Origin: Phycisphaerales bacterium
Lineage (GTDB): Bacteria; Planctomycetota; Phycisphaerae; Tepidisphaerales; Tepidisphaeraceae
Assembly: GCA_028288905.1 (NCBI GenBank)
Contig: JAQGHJ010000479.1
Coordinates: 1-7,551, forward strand
Direction: 5' to 3'
Length of the DNA: 7,551 nt
The stretch's first letter is position 1. Each line of letters starts with the position of its first letter. Position numbers and translations under genes: made by a program. Shown here one piece after another: positions 1-5,228 of this stretch. The notes beneath the pieces are model-generated. The model did not search any database and was not told the DNA's origin. It worked only from the letters and a program-made list of their open reading frames with translations.

Positions 1-592
1 CCACGGGGCCGACGACGGCCTCGAGCCGGGCCCGCGACACGCCGCCGGGCCGGAGGATCCTGGGCACGTCGCCGGTCAGGTCGAGCACCGTCGATTCGAT
101 GCCGACGGCGCTCGGCCCGCCGTCAAGGATCAGGTCGACCGCTTCCCCGAGTTCGTCACGGACGTGGTCGGCCATGGTCGGGCTGACGCGGTTGGTGCGG
201 TTGGCGCTGGGGGCGACGACCGCCCCGCCGAACGCCCGGAGCAGGTCGAGGGCGACCGGGTGGTCCGGGACGCGGAGGCCGACGGACGGCAGACCGGCCG
301 TCGCGGCGTCGACGACGGACGGGTCCTTCGGCAACACGAGAGTGAGCGGCCCGGGCCAGAACGCCGCCGCCAGCAAGTCGGCCGCCGCCGGCCACGCCGA
401 CGCGTACCGCCGGGCGGCCGCCGCGTCGGCCACGTGGGCGATCAGCGGGTTCGTCGCCGGCCGACCTTTGGCGGCGAAGATCCGGGCGACGGCGGTCGGG
501 TTCGTCGCGTCCGCGCCGAGGCCGTAGACCGTCTCCGTCGGGAACGCGACGAGTCGACCCGCGCGGAGGAGTTGGACGGCACGGTCGATCAT
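1..592 (-). CDS. YrdC/Sua5-family L-threonylcarbamoyladenylate synthase (3' end cut by window edge)
   Basis: This enzyme family makes L-threonylcarbamoyladenylate from threonine, bicarbonate and ATP in the cytosol, the first step of the t6A37 modification of ANN-decoding tRNAs. The visible 197 residues begin MIDRAVQLLRAG. They carry PTETVYGLGAD (about residues 18-28), KGRPATNPLI (42-51, the family KxRP nucleotide-binding motif), FWPGPLTLVLP, APSANRTNRVSPT and, near the C terminus, GIESTVLDL followed by ILRPGGV. This is the complete YrdC domain. The frame is still open at position 1, so only a few residues are likely missing, or a Sua5-type C-terminal domain lies outside. The ATG at 592-590 overlaps the TGA of the upstream small gene (591-589), giving an ATGA junction that suggests translational coupling. 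No clear Shine-Dalgarno site is seen, but the 30 bases before the start are hairpin-rich. The family call is firm; TsaC versus Sua5 subtype cannot be decided here. Confidence 0.93.
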   Translation of the reverse strand, partial: MIDRAVQLLRAGRLVAFPTETVYGLGADATNPTAVARIFAAKGRPATNPLIAHVADAAAARRYASAWPAAADLLAAAFWPGPLTLVLPKDPSVVDAATAGLPSVGLRVPDHPVALDLLRAFGGAVVAPSANRTNRVSPTMADHVRDELGEAVDLILDGGPSAVGIESTVLDLTGDVPRILRPGGVSRARLEAVVGPV

Positions 593-1005
593 CGAGGGGT
601 GCGCCCCGAGCCTGGGGCGGCCCCTTCCTGCGAAGAGGGGTTGATCCCCGCGTCACCTCTTCCGCCCTCCTCCGGAGGGAGAGGGAGGCTCCTGCTTGAC
701 GGTTCGGCCGACGTCGTGCTGCCCGCGGTCGCAATTCTTTGTCCGACGAGCCACGCCCTCGCCCGAGCCGCGTCCGAGCAGATGAGGAACACCTCCTGCA
801 CGGTCCCCGTCCCGGTGTACAGGCACTTGAGCCCCGCGTCGGTCGGGTACTGCACCTTGAAGCTCGGCGGCGTCTTCCCCCGCCGCACCCGGATGCGGCC
901 GGGGACGATGCGGGAGACGTGCGGGCAGTCGGCCACGATCCGGTCGAGGATCGCGTCGAGCCCGCCGACCCGCCCGTGCTGGCGCTTGATCCGGCCGAAC
1001 TTCAT
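589..1005 (-). CDS. Small DUF2103-like protein with an odd low-complexity tail
   Basis: This 138-residue protein begins MKFGRIKRQHGRVGGL. Residues 9-76 follow the pattern I recall for DUF2103 (predicted metal-binding proteins of unknown function): an early His, a helix, I(V)PGRI(R) at 33-39, a basic KTPPSFKVQYP strand, GLKCLYTGTGTVQEVFLIC at 58-76. Cys27, Cys61, Cys76 and His10/His29 are possible metal ligands, which is inference. From about residue 92 the sequence turns into a Ser/Pro/Gly/Glu-rich stretch (SLPLPPEEGGRG and onward) encoded by inverted-repeat DNA, so the tail looks like read-through of intergenic sequence and not a domain. The stop overlaps the start of the tRNA-modification gene (ATGA). 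The gene is divergent from the peroxiredoxin. No Shine-Dalgarno site precedes the ATG, while a TATGAT box sits 8 bp upstream, so the transcript may be leaderless. The gene itself is likely real; the family assignment is moderate. Confidence 0.68.
   Translation of the reverse strand: MKFGRIKRQHGRVGGLDAILDRIVADCPHVSRIVPGRIRVRRGKTPPSFKVQYPTDAGLKCLYTGTGTVQEVFLICSDAARARAWLVGQRIATAGSTTSAEPSSRSLPLPPEEGGRGDAGINPSSQEGAAPGSGRTPR
621..640. repeat. Hairpin in the tail of the DUF2103-like gene
   Basis: CCCCTTC (621-627) pairs with GAAGAGGGG (632-640) across a 4-base loop, with one bulged A. It lies about 30 bp before the start of the tRNA-modification gene. It could affect translation of that gene or be part of an inserted repeat. 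There is no following T tract, so it does not look like a classical terminator. Confidence 0.4.
656..688. repeat. GC-rich imperfect inverted repeat centred on CTCCGGAG
   Basis: The left arm CCCTCCTCC (665-673) faces the right arm GGAGGGAGAGGG (674-685) and is flanked by CCTC and GAGG. The arms pair with single-base bulges. Its polypurine/polypyrimidine make-up resembles the dispersed palindromic elements that, when translated, give runs like PLPPEEGGRG. Whether it is dispersed in this genome cannot be told from one copy. Confidence 0.4.
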
Positions 1006-1013
1006 GACCGGCG

Positions 1014-1019
1014 ATCATA
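1014..1019 (-). promoter_or_regulatory. Extended -10-like box for the DUF2103-like gene
   Basis: Reading on the minus strand, TGC precedes TATGAT (5 of 6 matches to TATAAT), giving the extended TGn -10 form. No good -35 is present 15-19 bp upstream. Transcription would start about 7 bases further on, within a base or two of the ATG at 1005, which fits the missing Shine-Dalgarno site and suggests a leaderless or nearly leaderless mRNA. Confidence 0.4.
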
Positions 1020-1066
1020 GCAGGCCCGACCGGCGCCCGGGACCGACGGCCGCGGGGACTGGCCGT

Positions 1067-1095
1067 TTGCCGCCGTCGCCACTGGGTTCTACGAT
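1067..1095 (+). promoter_or_regulatory. Candidate sigma70-type promoter of the peroxiredoxin gene
   Basis: TTGCCG (1067-1072) and TACGAT (1090-1095) are separated by exactly 17 bp, the ideal spacing. Each box matches four of six consensus bases. The predicted start point, near 1102, falls at the edge of a perfect 20-bp palindrome. This is pattern reading only; GC-rich genomes give chance hits. Confidence 0.42.
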
Positions 1096-1101
1096 TCCCG
1101 C

Positions 1102-1121
1102 CGCCGGCCCGCGGGCCGGCG
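1102..1121. repeat. Perfect 20-bp palindrome between promoter and peroxiredoxin start
   Basis: Each half reads CGCCGGCCCG and the two halves are exact reverse complements with no loop. It begins about 7 bp after the -10-like TACGAT and ends 14 bp before the GGAG ribosome site. That position suits a repressor operator overlapping the transcription start, or a 5' hairpin. Bases are only G and C, so chance formation in this genome is more likely than usual. Confidence 0.5.
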
Positions 1122-1148
1122 TCACCACCCCGACCGGAGCACGCCGCC

Positions 1149-1619
1149 ATGGACAACGCCCCGCTGACGATCGGCCAGCCCGCCCCGGACTTCGACCTGA
1201 TGGACGAGACGAAGGCCAAGGTCAGCCTGTCATCGCTCCGCGGGAAGAAGTTGGTGCTGTTGTTCTACCCGATGGACTTCAGCCCGACCTGCACGACCGA
1301 GCACTGCACGTTCGGCCCGGAGCTGCCGACGCTGACGGGCGGGTCGGCCGACGTGGCGGTGTTCGGTGTGAGCACGGACAGCCCGTTCAGCCACGCCGAA
1401 TACAAGTCGAAGTACAAGATCCCCTACCCGCTGCTGGCCGACCCGACGCGGAAAATGGTCAAGGCGTACGGCATGTTCGCCGGCGAAGAGCCGTTCAACT
1501 GCGGCAAACGGGGGACGGTGGTGATCGACCCGAACGGGCTGGTGGCCGCTTGGCAGGAGGTGCCGATGCGGGAGCCGCGGGATGTGAAGGCGCTCCAGGC
1601 GCTGATCGCGGGGAAGTGA
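1149..1619 (+). CDS. Peroxiredoxin, PrxQ/BCP type
   Basis: This is a thiol peroxidase that reduces hydrogen peroxide and organic hydroperoxides, acting in the cytosol (no signal peptide is seen). The 156-residue length is typical of the AhpC/TSA-fold bacterioferritin-comigratory/PrxQ group. The active-site segment FYPMDFSPTCTTEHC spans residues 39-53. Cys48 is the peroxidatic cysteine in the P-x3-T-x2-C motif, here P41, S45-P46-T47 and C48. Cys53, five residues on, matches the resolving-cysteine position of BCP/PrxQ proteins. GVSTDSPFSHAEYKSKY and the C-terminal RGTVVIDPNG strand are also family features. A further Cys in FNCGKRG is unusual and might offer another partner. GGAG at 1136-1139 lies 9 bases before the ATG and supports this start. 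The gene stands alone on the plus strand, divergent from the DUF2103-like gene, with a promoter candidate and palindrome upstream. The reductant (thioredoxin or other) is not visible. Confidence 0.94.
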   Translation: MDNAPLTIGQPAPDFDLMDETKAKVSLSSLRGKKLVLLFYPMDFSPTCTTEHCTFGPELPTLTGGSADVAVFGVSTDSPFSHAEYKSKYKIPYPLLADPTRKMVKAYGMFAGEEPFNCGKRGTVVIDPNGLVAAWQEVPMREPRDVKALQALIAGK

Positions 1620-1621
1620 CA

Positions 1622-1635
1622 CCGGAGCGATCCGG
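1622..1635 (+). terminator. Short hairpin just after the peroxiredoxin stop
   Basis: CCGGA-GCGA-TCCGG forms a 5-bp stem with a GNRA-type tetraloop, starting 2 bases after the TGA. It is followed by G residues and not T residues, so intrinsic termination would be weak. It may instead protect the mRNA 3' end. Confidence 0.3.
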
Positions 1636-1658
1636 GGGGTGATGAAACGCGATCTTCC

Positions 1659-1733
1659 GCAGGGCTGGGCGCCAGGGTGGTCGCGGTTGTTTGACCGGTC
1701 CGGGCCACGGGGCACCGAGACGCGTAGCCCTGC
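1659..1733. repeat. Inverted repeat in the non-coding stretch 1620-1826
   Basis: GCAGGGCT (1659-1666) is exactly complementary to AGCCCTGC (1726-1733), enclosing about 59 bp that also contain the palindrome GACCGGTC (1693-1700). The right arm runs into TGCAGGCT, a second near-palindrome around a CTGCAG site. The stretch lies between convergent genes, has no credible reading frame, and is locally less GC-biased (1740-1770). It could be a structured 3' region, a small remnant element, or chance. Confidence 0.35.
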
Positions 1734-1786
1734 AGGCTGCCATTAGAAGCAGAACACGGGTGCAAAAGCCCGCTCCAGTCGTGAAC

Positions 1787-1799
1787 GCGACGTCGTCGC
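1787..1799 (-). terminator. Weak hairpin downstream of the last minus-strand gene
   Basis: On the minus strand GCGAC-GAC-GTCGC forms a 5-bp stem with a 3-base loop, 28 bases after the stop of the small membrane protein, followed by GTT. It is the only hairpin close to that stop. The absence of a T run keeps confidence low. Confidence 0.22.
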
Positions 1800-1826
1800 C
1801 CTGCCCCCGCCGCGTCCTCGCGCCGC

Positions 1827-2219
1827 TCACCCTTCCCTTAGCACCAGCGCGCTGAACACGAAGCTCGCGATCACCGCGACCGTGGTGCCGACCAACGCCC
1901 CGCGCCAGCCGTGGGCGCCGGCCAGCCAGCCGGAGACGCCGATCGATGCGATGAGCAGGACGACCCACGCTCCGCACACCCCCCCGACGTCCCACCGGTA
2001 CCGAACGGCCGCCACCTTGATCGCGACCAGCAGCGACAGGTACGTGCCCGCCCCGGCGGCGGCGTGCAGCAGGTCGGTGGTCGGGTCGTCCTCCACCGGC
2101 GGCGGAGGCGGGTTGGACGCGTACGGCACGAACGGCCGGGCCGGGCGGGCAGGCTCGGCGGCGGGCGGGTCGGACGGGTCGGGTGGTGGGTCGGAAGACG
2201 CGGGCACAGAGGTGAGCAT
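1827..2219 (-). CDS. Small membrane protein with a proline-rich N-terminal tail
   Basis: I do not recognise a named family. The 130-residue protein starts MLTSVPASSDPPPD, and 16 of its first 41 residues are proline, including a run of five at 37-41. An acidic stretch VEDDPTTD follows. Three hydrophobic segments come next: about 53-72, 79-101 (after RYRWD) and 105-127, ending VLREG. The tail contains PYAS at 32-35, recalling the PYAG of the small protein upstream of the radical SAM gene. It lacks the C-terminal Cys-Gly-basic ending of the four adjacent paralogues, so it is at best a distant relative. The gene begins 45 bp after the radical SAM stop on the same strand, so it is probably the last gene of that transcription unit. 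GAGG sits only 3 bases before the ATG, a poor ribosome site. It is likely an inner-membrane protein with a cytosolic tail. Confidence 0.75.
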   Translation of the reverse strand: MLTSVPASSDPPPDPSDPPAAEPARPARPFVPYASNPPPPPVEDDPTTDLLHAAAGAGTYLSLLVAIKVAAVRYRWDVGGVCGAWVVLLIASIGVSGWLAGAHGWRGALVGTTVAVIASFVFSALVLREG

Positions 2220-2264
2220 ACGCCTCGCCGCCCGGCAGCGGAGGTAGCGCGCGCCGCTTCGGCT

Positions 2265-3764
2265 TTACGCGAGCGATCCGGACCGCCCGGCCACGCTCAA
2301 TTGCACGCGCCCGCTCTCGGCCGCGTGGTCCGGGACGCCCCGCCCCGCCCGCAGGTCGTCGAGCAGCCGCTCCCGGCCGTCGCGGTAGAAGAGGTTGAAC
2401 GTGTCGAACGGGATGATCCGCCCGTCCGGGTGGACGATGTGCACGCAGCTCTTCTTCACCGCCCGCACGTCGAAGTTGTGCGGGTCGAGGAACTGCATCA
2501 CGATCACACGGAACAGGTTCTCGTAACCGACCGCGTCCGGCAGCGGCACCGTCGGCAGGCAGCAGAGCAACTGCTTGAGCGACGTCCCACCACCCGCCCC
2601 GCCGCCAGCCACCGGCCGGTCCGCCGCCGGGTCGCACCCGCACCCGGCGAAGAGCGTATACAGCCTCTCCCTCAGCTTCGGGTTCCGCTCGTAGACGATC
2701 GTGCTGCCCTCGGCCTGCAGGAACACGCTCGGGTCGACCTCGCCGGTGATCGGCACCACCTTGCCGCCCCACTTGATCGCGTACGCCATCGCCAGGCAGT
2801 CCGGGTGGCACGGCACCGGGACCACGTCCTGCGGGCGGAAGATCGGCGACTGGTCCAGGATCCGCTGGCGTACCTCGGCCAATGTCAGACGGTCGGTGGC
2901 CGGGTCGAACGCGTCGAGCCGGCCGGCCGACTGCACCGGCTGGAACGTCACCCCACGGACGCACCGCTGTCCCACCGCGTAGTCGAGGATCGCCCCGACC
3001 TCGTCGTCGTTCACGCCCTTCTGCAGCGTGACGACGAGCGTAGTCGAGACGTTGTGCGCGTTCAGGTGGTCCAGCGCCCGCCGGCGGACGTCCCGCAGGT
3101 CCTCGCCGCGCAGCCGGACGAGCGGCTCGGCTCGCAGGCTGTCGAACTGAAGGTACACCTCGAACCCCGGCTGGTACGCCGCCAGCCGGCGGGCGAAATC
3201 CGGGTCGGCGGCGATGCGGACGCCGTTCGTGTTCAGCATCAGGTGCTTGATCGGCCGCCGCTTCGCCGCGTCCAGGATCTGCCAGAACTGCGGGTGGATC
3301 GTCGGCTCCCCGCCGCTGATCTGCACCACGTCCGGCTCCCCCTCGTTCCGCACGACGGCGTCGAGCATGAACTCGACGTGTTCGAGGTTGCGGTGCGTCG
3401 GCCGGTGCGGGGACGACTCGCTGTAGCAGACCGGGCACGTCAGGTTGCACTGGTCCGTCACCTCGACGATCGCGAGGCACGAGTGCTGCTCGTGGTCCGG
3501 ACACAGCCCGCAGTCGTACGGGCAGCCGTGCCGGATCGGCGTGTTGAACCGCAGGGGCACTTGGGCCGGCTTCAGCGTCCGGCGGCACAGCTTGTAGTAG
3601 TCGGCGTCCGTCGAGATCAGCACCTTCTGGAACCGGTGCTCCGGGCACCACTTGTGTAGGTAGACCCTACCGTCCTGCTCCACCACCTTCGCCTCGACCT
3701 TGCGGAGGCAGGTGGCGCAGAGGCTGACGGTGAGTTCGAGAAAGGTGTAATCGCGGTCGGGCAT
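2265..3764 (-). CDS. Radical SAM enzyme of the MJ0619/Tes-like family (COG1964)
   Basis: This 499-residue protein has an N-terminal rubredoxin/zinc-type Cys module: Cys16-x2-Cys19, then Cys40 in WCPEH. A first CX3CX2C (Cys81, Cys85, Cys88 in CPYDCGLC) follows. The canonical radical SAM CX3CX2C (Cys106, Cys110, Cys113 in CNLTCPVCY) and a GGEP SAM-binding motif (151-154) come next. Further cysteines at 319/323, 375/377, 401/402 and 440 could bind extra clusters. This order matches the archaeal MJ0619-type proteins, some of which join lipid chains into tetraethers (Tes) while MJ0619 was linked to pterin methylation. The C-terminal DGRIIPFDTFNLFYRDG has Asp where I recall Cys in archaeal members, suggesting a bacterial subfamily. 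A Gly-rich linker sits at 386-393. The start is supported by the conserved module beginning at once, although the ribosome site is weak. It lies 66 bp after one small membrane gene and 45 bp before another. The substrate is unknown. Confidence 0.92.
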   Translation of the reverse strand: MPDRDYTFLELTVSLCATCLRKVEAKVVEQDGRVYLHKWCPEHRFQKVLISTDADYYKLCRRTLKPAQVPLRFNTPIRHGCPYDCGLCPDHEQHSCLAIVEVTDQCNLTCPVCYSESSPHRPTHRNLEHVEFMLDAVVRNEGEPDVVQISGGEPTIHPQFWQILDAAKRRPIKHLMLNTNGVRIAADPDFARRLAAYQPGFEVYLQFDSLRAEPLVRLRGEDLRDVRRRALDHLNAHNVSTTLVVTLQKGVNDDEVGAILDYAVGQRCVRGVTFQPVQSAGRLDAFDPATDRLTLAEVRQRILDQSPIFRPQDVVPVPCHPDCLAMAYAIKWGGKVVPITGEVDPSVFLQAEGSTIVYERNPKLRERLYTLFAGCGCDPAADRPVAGGGAGGGTSLKQLLCCLPTVPLPDAVGYENLFRVIVMQFLDPHNFDVRAVKKSCVHIVHPDGRIIPFDTFNLFYRDGRERLLDDLRAGRGVPDHAAESGRVQLSVAGRSGSLA

Positions 3765-3830
3765 GGAGGCGTCTCTCGGAGGAAGGGTACCGCGAGACCT
3801 GGGCCGACAGCCCGCTCGGGGCCGACTCGC

Positions 3831-4214
3831 TCATCGCCCGCAGATCACGCAGAGCGTCAGCGATCCGACCGCGAGCGCCGTGAGCCACCCCGCCCCGACC
3901 AGCCGGGCCGGGGGGATCGCCAACAGGACGACCGGGATTGCCAAGGCCAGCATGATGAACAGCAATATGCCCGATCCTCCGCCTCCGATGCTGAACATAG
4001 CCCAGCCCATCCCGGCCGGCGCCACCATCCCGGCGATGAATTGCGCGCACGCGACGGCCGGATGGCGGCGGGCGGACGACGGGCCCGTTGCCGGGCCGGC
4101 GTAGGGCATCATCCGGAGCGGCGACGACGGCCGCACCGGGTGGGGCGACGTCGCCGGGTCGTCGGGCAAGTCGGAGTCGTTGAGGTTGATCGGCCTGCCC
4201 CCCGCTTTGCCCAA
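3831..4214 (-). CDS. Small three-helix membrane protein, member 4 of the tandem paralogue array
   Basis: No named function is recognised. The frame opens with TTG at 4214 (127 residues). An alternative ATG pair at 4112/4109 would give about 92-93 residues starting (M)MPYAGP. The upstream stretch is Pro/Asp-rich with every third codon position G or C, like the tails of its relatives, so I keep the longer form with doubt. PYAGP (37-41) corresponds to the Y-R-G-P motif of the neighbours. Hydrophobic segments lie at about 54-76, 80-100 and 105-125, with PPARLVGAG linking the last two. The ending LCVICGR matches the Cys-Gly-basic ending of the sister proteins. It starts 25 bp after the stop of the preceding paralogue and ends 66 bp before the radical SAM gene. 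By the positive-inside rule the tail is cytosolic and the terminal Cys faces outward. Confidence 0.66.
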   Translation of the reverse strand: MGKAGGRPINLNDSDLPDDPATSPHPVRPSSPLRMMPYAGPATGPSSARRHPAVACAQFIAGMVAPAGMGWAMFSIGGGGSGILLFIMLALAIPVVLLAIPPARLVGAGWLTALAVGSLTLCVICGR

Positions 4215-4239
4215 GGTGTCCGAGCCGTCGACTTCCCCT

Positions 4240-4578
4240 TCACTTCCCCCCGCACACGACGGCCAGGACGACCGCGACGACGCCGACCGGCACGAGGATG
4301 CCGAGCGCGAGCGACGTGAGCACGCCGCCGCCGACCAGCCGGCGGCCCGGCCGGCAGAGGTAGGTGATGCCGACCGCCAGCTTCCCGAACACCAGGATGC
4401 CCGCGAGCCAGACGGCGAAGTTGCGGTTCGAGGACGCCGCCGCGATCGCGATCACCCATGCCGCGGCGGACGCCAACACGCCGGCTCCCAGCCCGCCGGC
4501 GAACTGGAGCTTCGGCCGGCCTAGCGGTGGCGGCGTGTCCGGGCCTCGGTAGGACAGCGGGGGCGGCTGCGAAGTCAT
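4240..4578 (-). CDS. Small three-helix membrane protein, member 3 of the tandem paralogue array
   Basis: No named function is recognised. The 112-residue protein starts MTSQPPPLSYRGPDTPPP. Tyr10-Arg11-Gly12-Pro13 is the motif shared with its neighbours, set in a proline-rich tail of about 23 residues. Hydrophobic segments are about 25-48, 54-74 and 81-108. The second loop CRPGRR (75-80) is strongly basic and so likely cytosolic, placing the N terminus inside and the C terminus outside. The ending AVVCGGK puts a Cys three residues before the last. The open frame continues upstream to 4971, but AGAGGGG-like AGAGGGG at 4593-4587, 8 bases before the ATG at 4578, and the match of this start to the paralogue starting at 5182 decide it. 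The upstream codons look non-coding. A 292-bp gap separates it from the preceding paralogue, so it may have its own promoter. Confidence 0.75.
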   Translation of the reverse strand: MTSQPPPLSYRGPDTPPPLGRPKLQFAGGLGAGVLASAAAWVIAIAAASSNRNFAVWLAGILVFGKLAVGITYLCRPGRRLVGGGVLTSLALGILVPVGVVAVVLAVVCGGK

Positions 4579-4586
4579 TTTCCCGG

Positions 4587-4593
4587 CCCCTCT
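4587..4593 (-). promoter_or_regulatory. Strong ribosome binding site of paralogue 3
   Basis: AGAGGGG on the minus strand lies 8 bases before the ATG at 4578. It is the clearest Shine-Dalgarno site in the minus-strand cluster and rules out the longer open frame that begins at 4971. Confidence 0.65.
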
Positions 4594-4600
4594 AAATGAA

Positions 4601-4610
4601 GTTTGCAAAC
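4601..4610. repeat. 10-bp AT-containing palindrome before paralogue 3
   Basis: GTTTGCAAAC is a perfect palindrome in an otherwise GC-rich region, 7 bp upstream of the ribosome site of the gene starting at 4578. It could be an operator half or part of a promoter; no convincing -10/-35 pair frames it. Confidence 0.35.
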
Positions 4611-4870
4611 GTCGCGTGACTGTCTGGTGAAGGTGGTCGACCTGCCGGGCACGATGCGCTTTGGGTCGGTGCCGCCACGGCCGATTGAGGGTCAGATGTC
4701 TCAGGTCGGCTGCGGCGGGGATCCTACACGCGTTGGCCGAAGCCGCCCATGTTGTCCTCGGTACGACGTCCAGATCCATCAATCTTTGCCACGGTGCACC
4801 GCCGTGTGGACGGAAACCGCCCGTGTAGCCCGGCCGGAGCGTTCGGCCGCCGCGTGCCTCCCGGTCCGGC
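4611..4870. other. Non-coding remainder of the gap between paralogues 2 and 3
   Basis: With 4579-4610 this makes a gap of 292 bases with no credible gene. The single open frame crossing it has no family sequence and no start signal. It holds a TAGGAT box (minus strand, 4726-4721) with a poor -35 (TGGGCG, 17 bp away), a palindrome CGGTGCACCG (4792-4801) and a CGGCCG-CGGCCG hairpin (4831-4849). It may contain a terminator for the upstream genes and a promoter for the downstream ones. Confidence 0.4.
4831..4849. repeat. Hairpin CGGCCG / CGGCCG after paralogue 2
   Basis: Two CGGCCG arms separated by 7 bases form a 6-bp stem, 22 bases after the stop of the gene ending at 4871 on the minus strand. 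No T tract follows, so it is a weak terminator candidate at most. Confidence 0.3.
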
Positions 4871-5182
4871 TTACCGCCCGCACAGGGGCAGGAGAAACAA
4901 CCCGCCGACGCCAATCGCCAGGAACATGCCCGCGCCGACCATGCGGCTCCGGCGTCTGGCCGCGAGCGCAATGGCCGTCAGCAGGACCGCCCCCGCCGTG
5001 CCCAGCAGGATGTAGACGGCGACCACAACCGACGACGAACCGACCGTCACCGCCACCCCAAACCCGGCTGCGGACATCACGAGAGAGAGTCCGAAGCCGA
5101 GCGCCATCGGCCAGCCGGCAGTCCGCCCGGCCGCGTCGTCGGCCGTCGGGCGGTAATCGAGGGTAGGCGGTGGGTCGATCAT
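4871..5182 (-). CDS. Small three-helix membrane protein, member 2 of the tandem paralogue array
   Basis: No named function is recognised. The 103-residue protein starts MIDPPPTLDYRPTADD, with Tyr10-Arg11-Pro12 at the same position as Tyr10-Arg11 of the gene starting at 4578. Hydrophobic segments are about 26-47, 51-75 and 81-100. The loop RRRSR (76-80) between helices two and three is strongly basic, giving a clear topology: tail inside, C terminus outside. The last helix opens with MVGAGMF, like the LVGAG and LVGGG of its sisters, and ends LPLCGR, with Cys101 at the outer membrane face. Its gene begins 46 bp after the final stop of the interrupted paralogue upstream. No Shine-Dalgarno site is visible before the ATG, though the family motif directly after it supports the start. 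The role is unknown. Confidence 0.75.
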   Translation of the reverse strand: MIDPPPTLDYRPTADDAAGRTAGWPMALGFGLSLVMSAAGFGVAVTVGSSSVVVAVYILLGTAGAVLLTAIALAARRRSRMVGAGMFLAIGVGGLFLLPLCGR

Positions 5183-5228
5183 GTTGTCGTCGCCGGCCGC
5201 CGCGGTCGACCGCCGAGCGATCGGCCGT

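Noticed and set aside
164..1642. Long plus-strand open frame across the tRNA-modification, DUF2103-like and peroxiredoxin genes
   Set aside because: It is Arg/Gly/Pro-rich, runs antisense or out of frame to three recognisable genes, and shows no family motif. Long shadow frames are expected at this GC content.
1495..3651. 718-codon minus-strand open frame over the radical SAM gene
   Set aside because: It is out of frame with the clearly recognisable radical SAM protein and has a low-complexity Arg/Pro/Gly composition.
1911..3659. 582-codon plus-strand open frame antisense to the radical SAM gene
   Set aside because: It is a shadow of the real gene, rich in Arg, Val and His, without domains or a ribosome site.
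4579..4971. N-terminal extension of paralogue 3
   Set aside because: The frame is open, but the extension overlaps the end of the previous paralogue, has no family sequence, and the strong AGAGGGG site marks the ATG at 4578.
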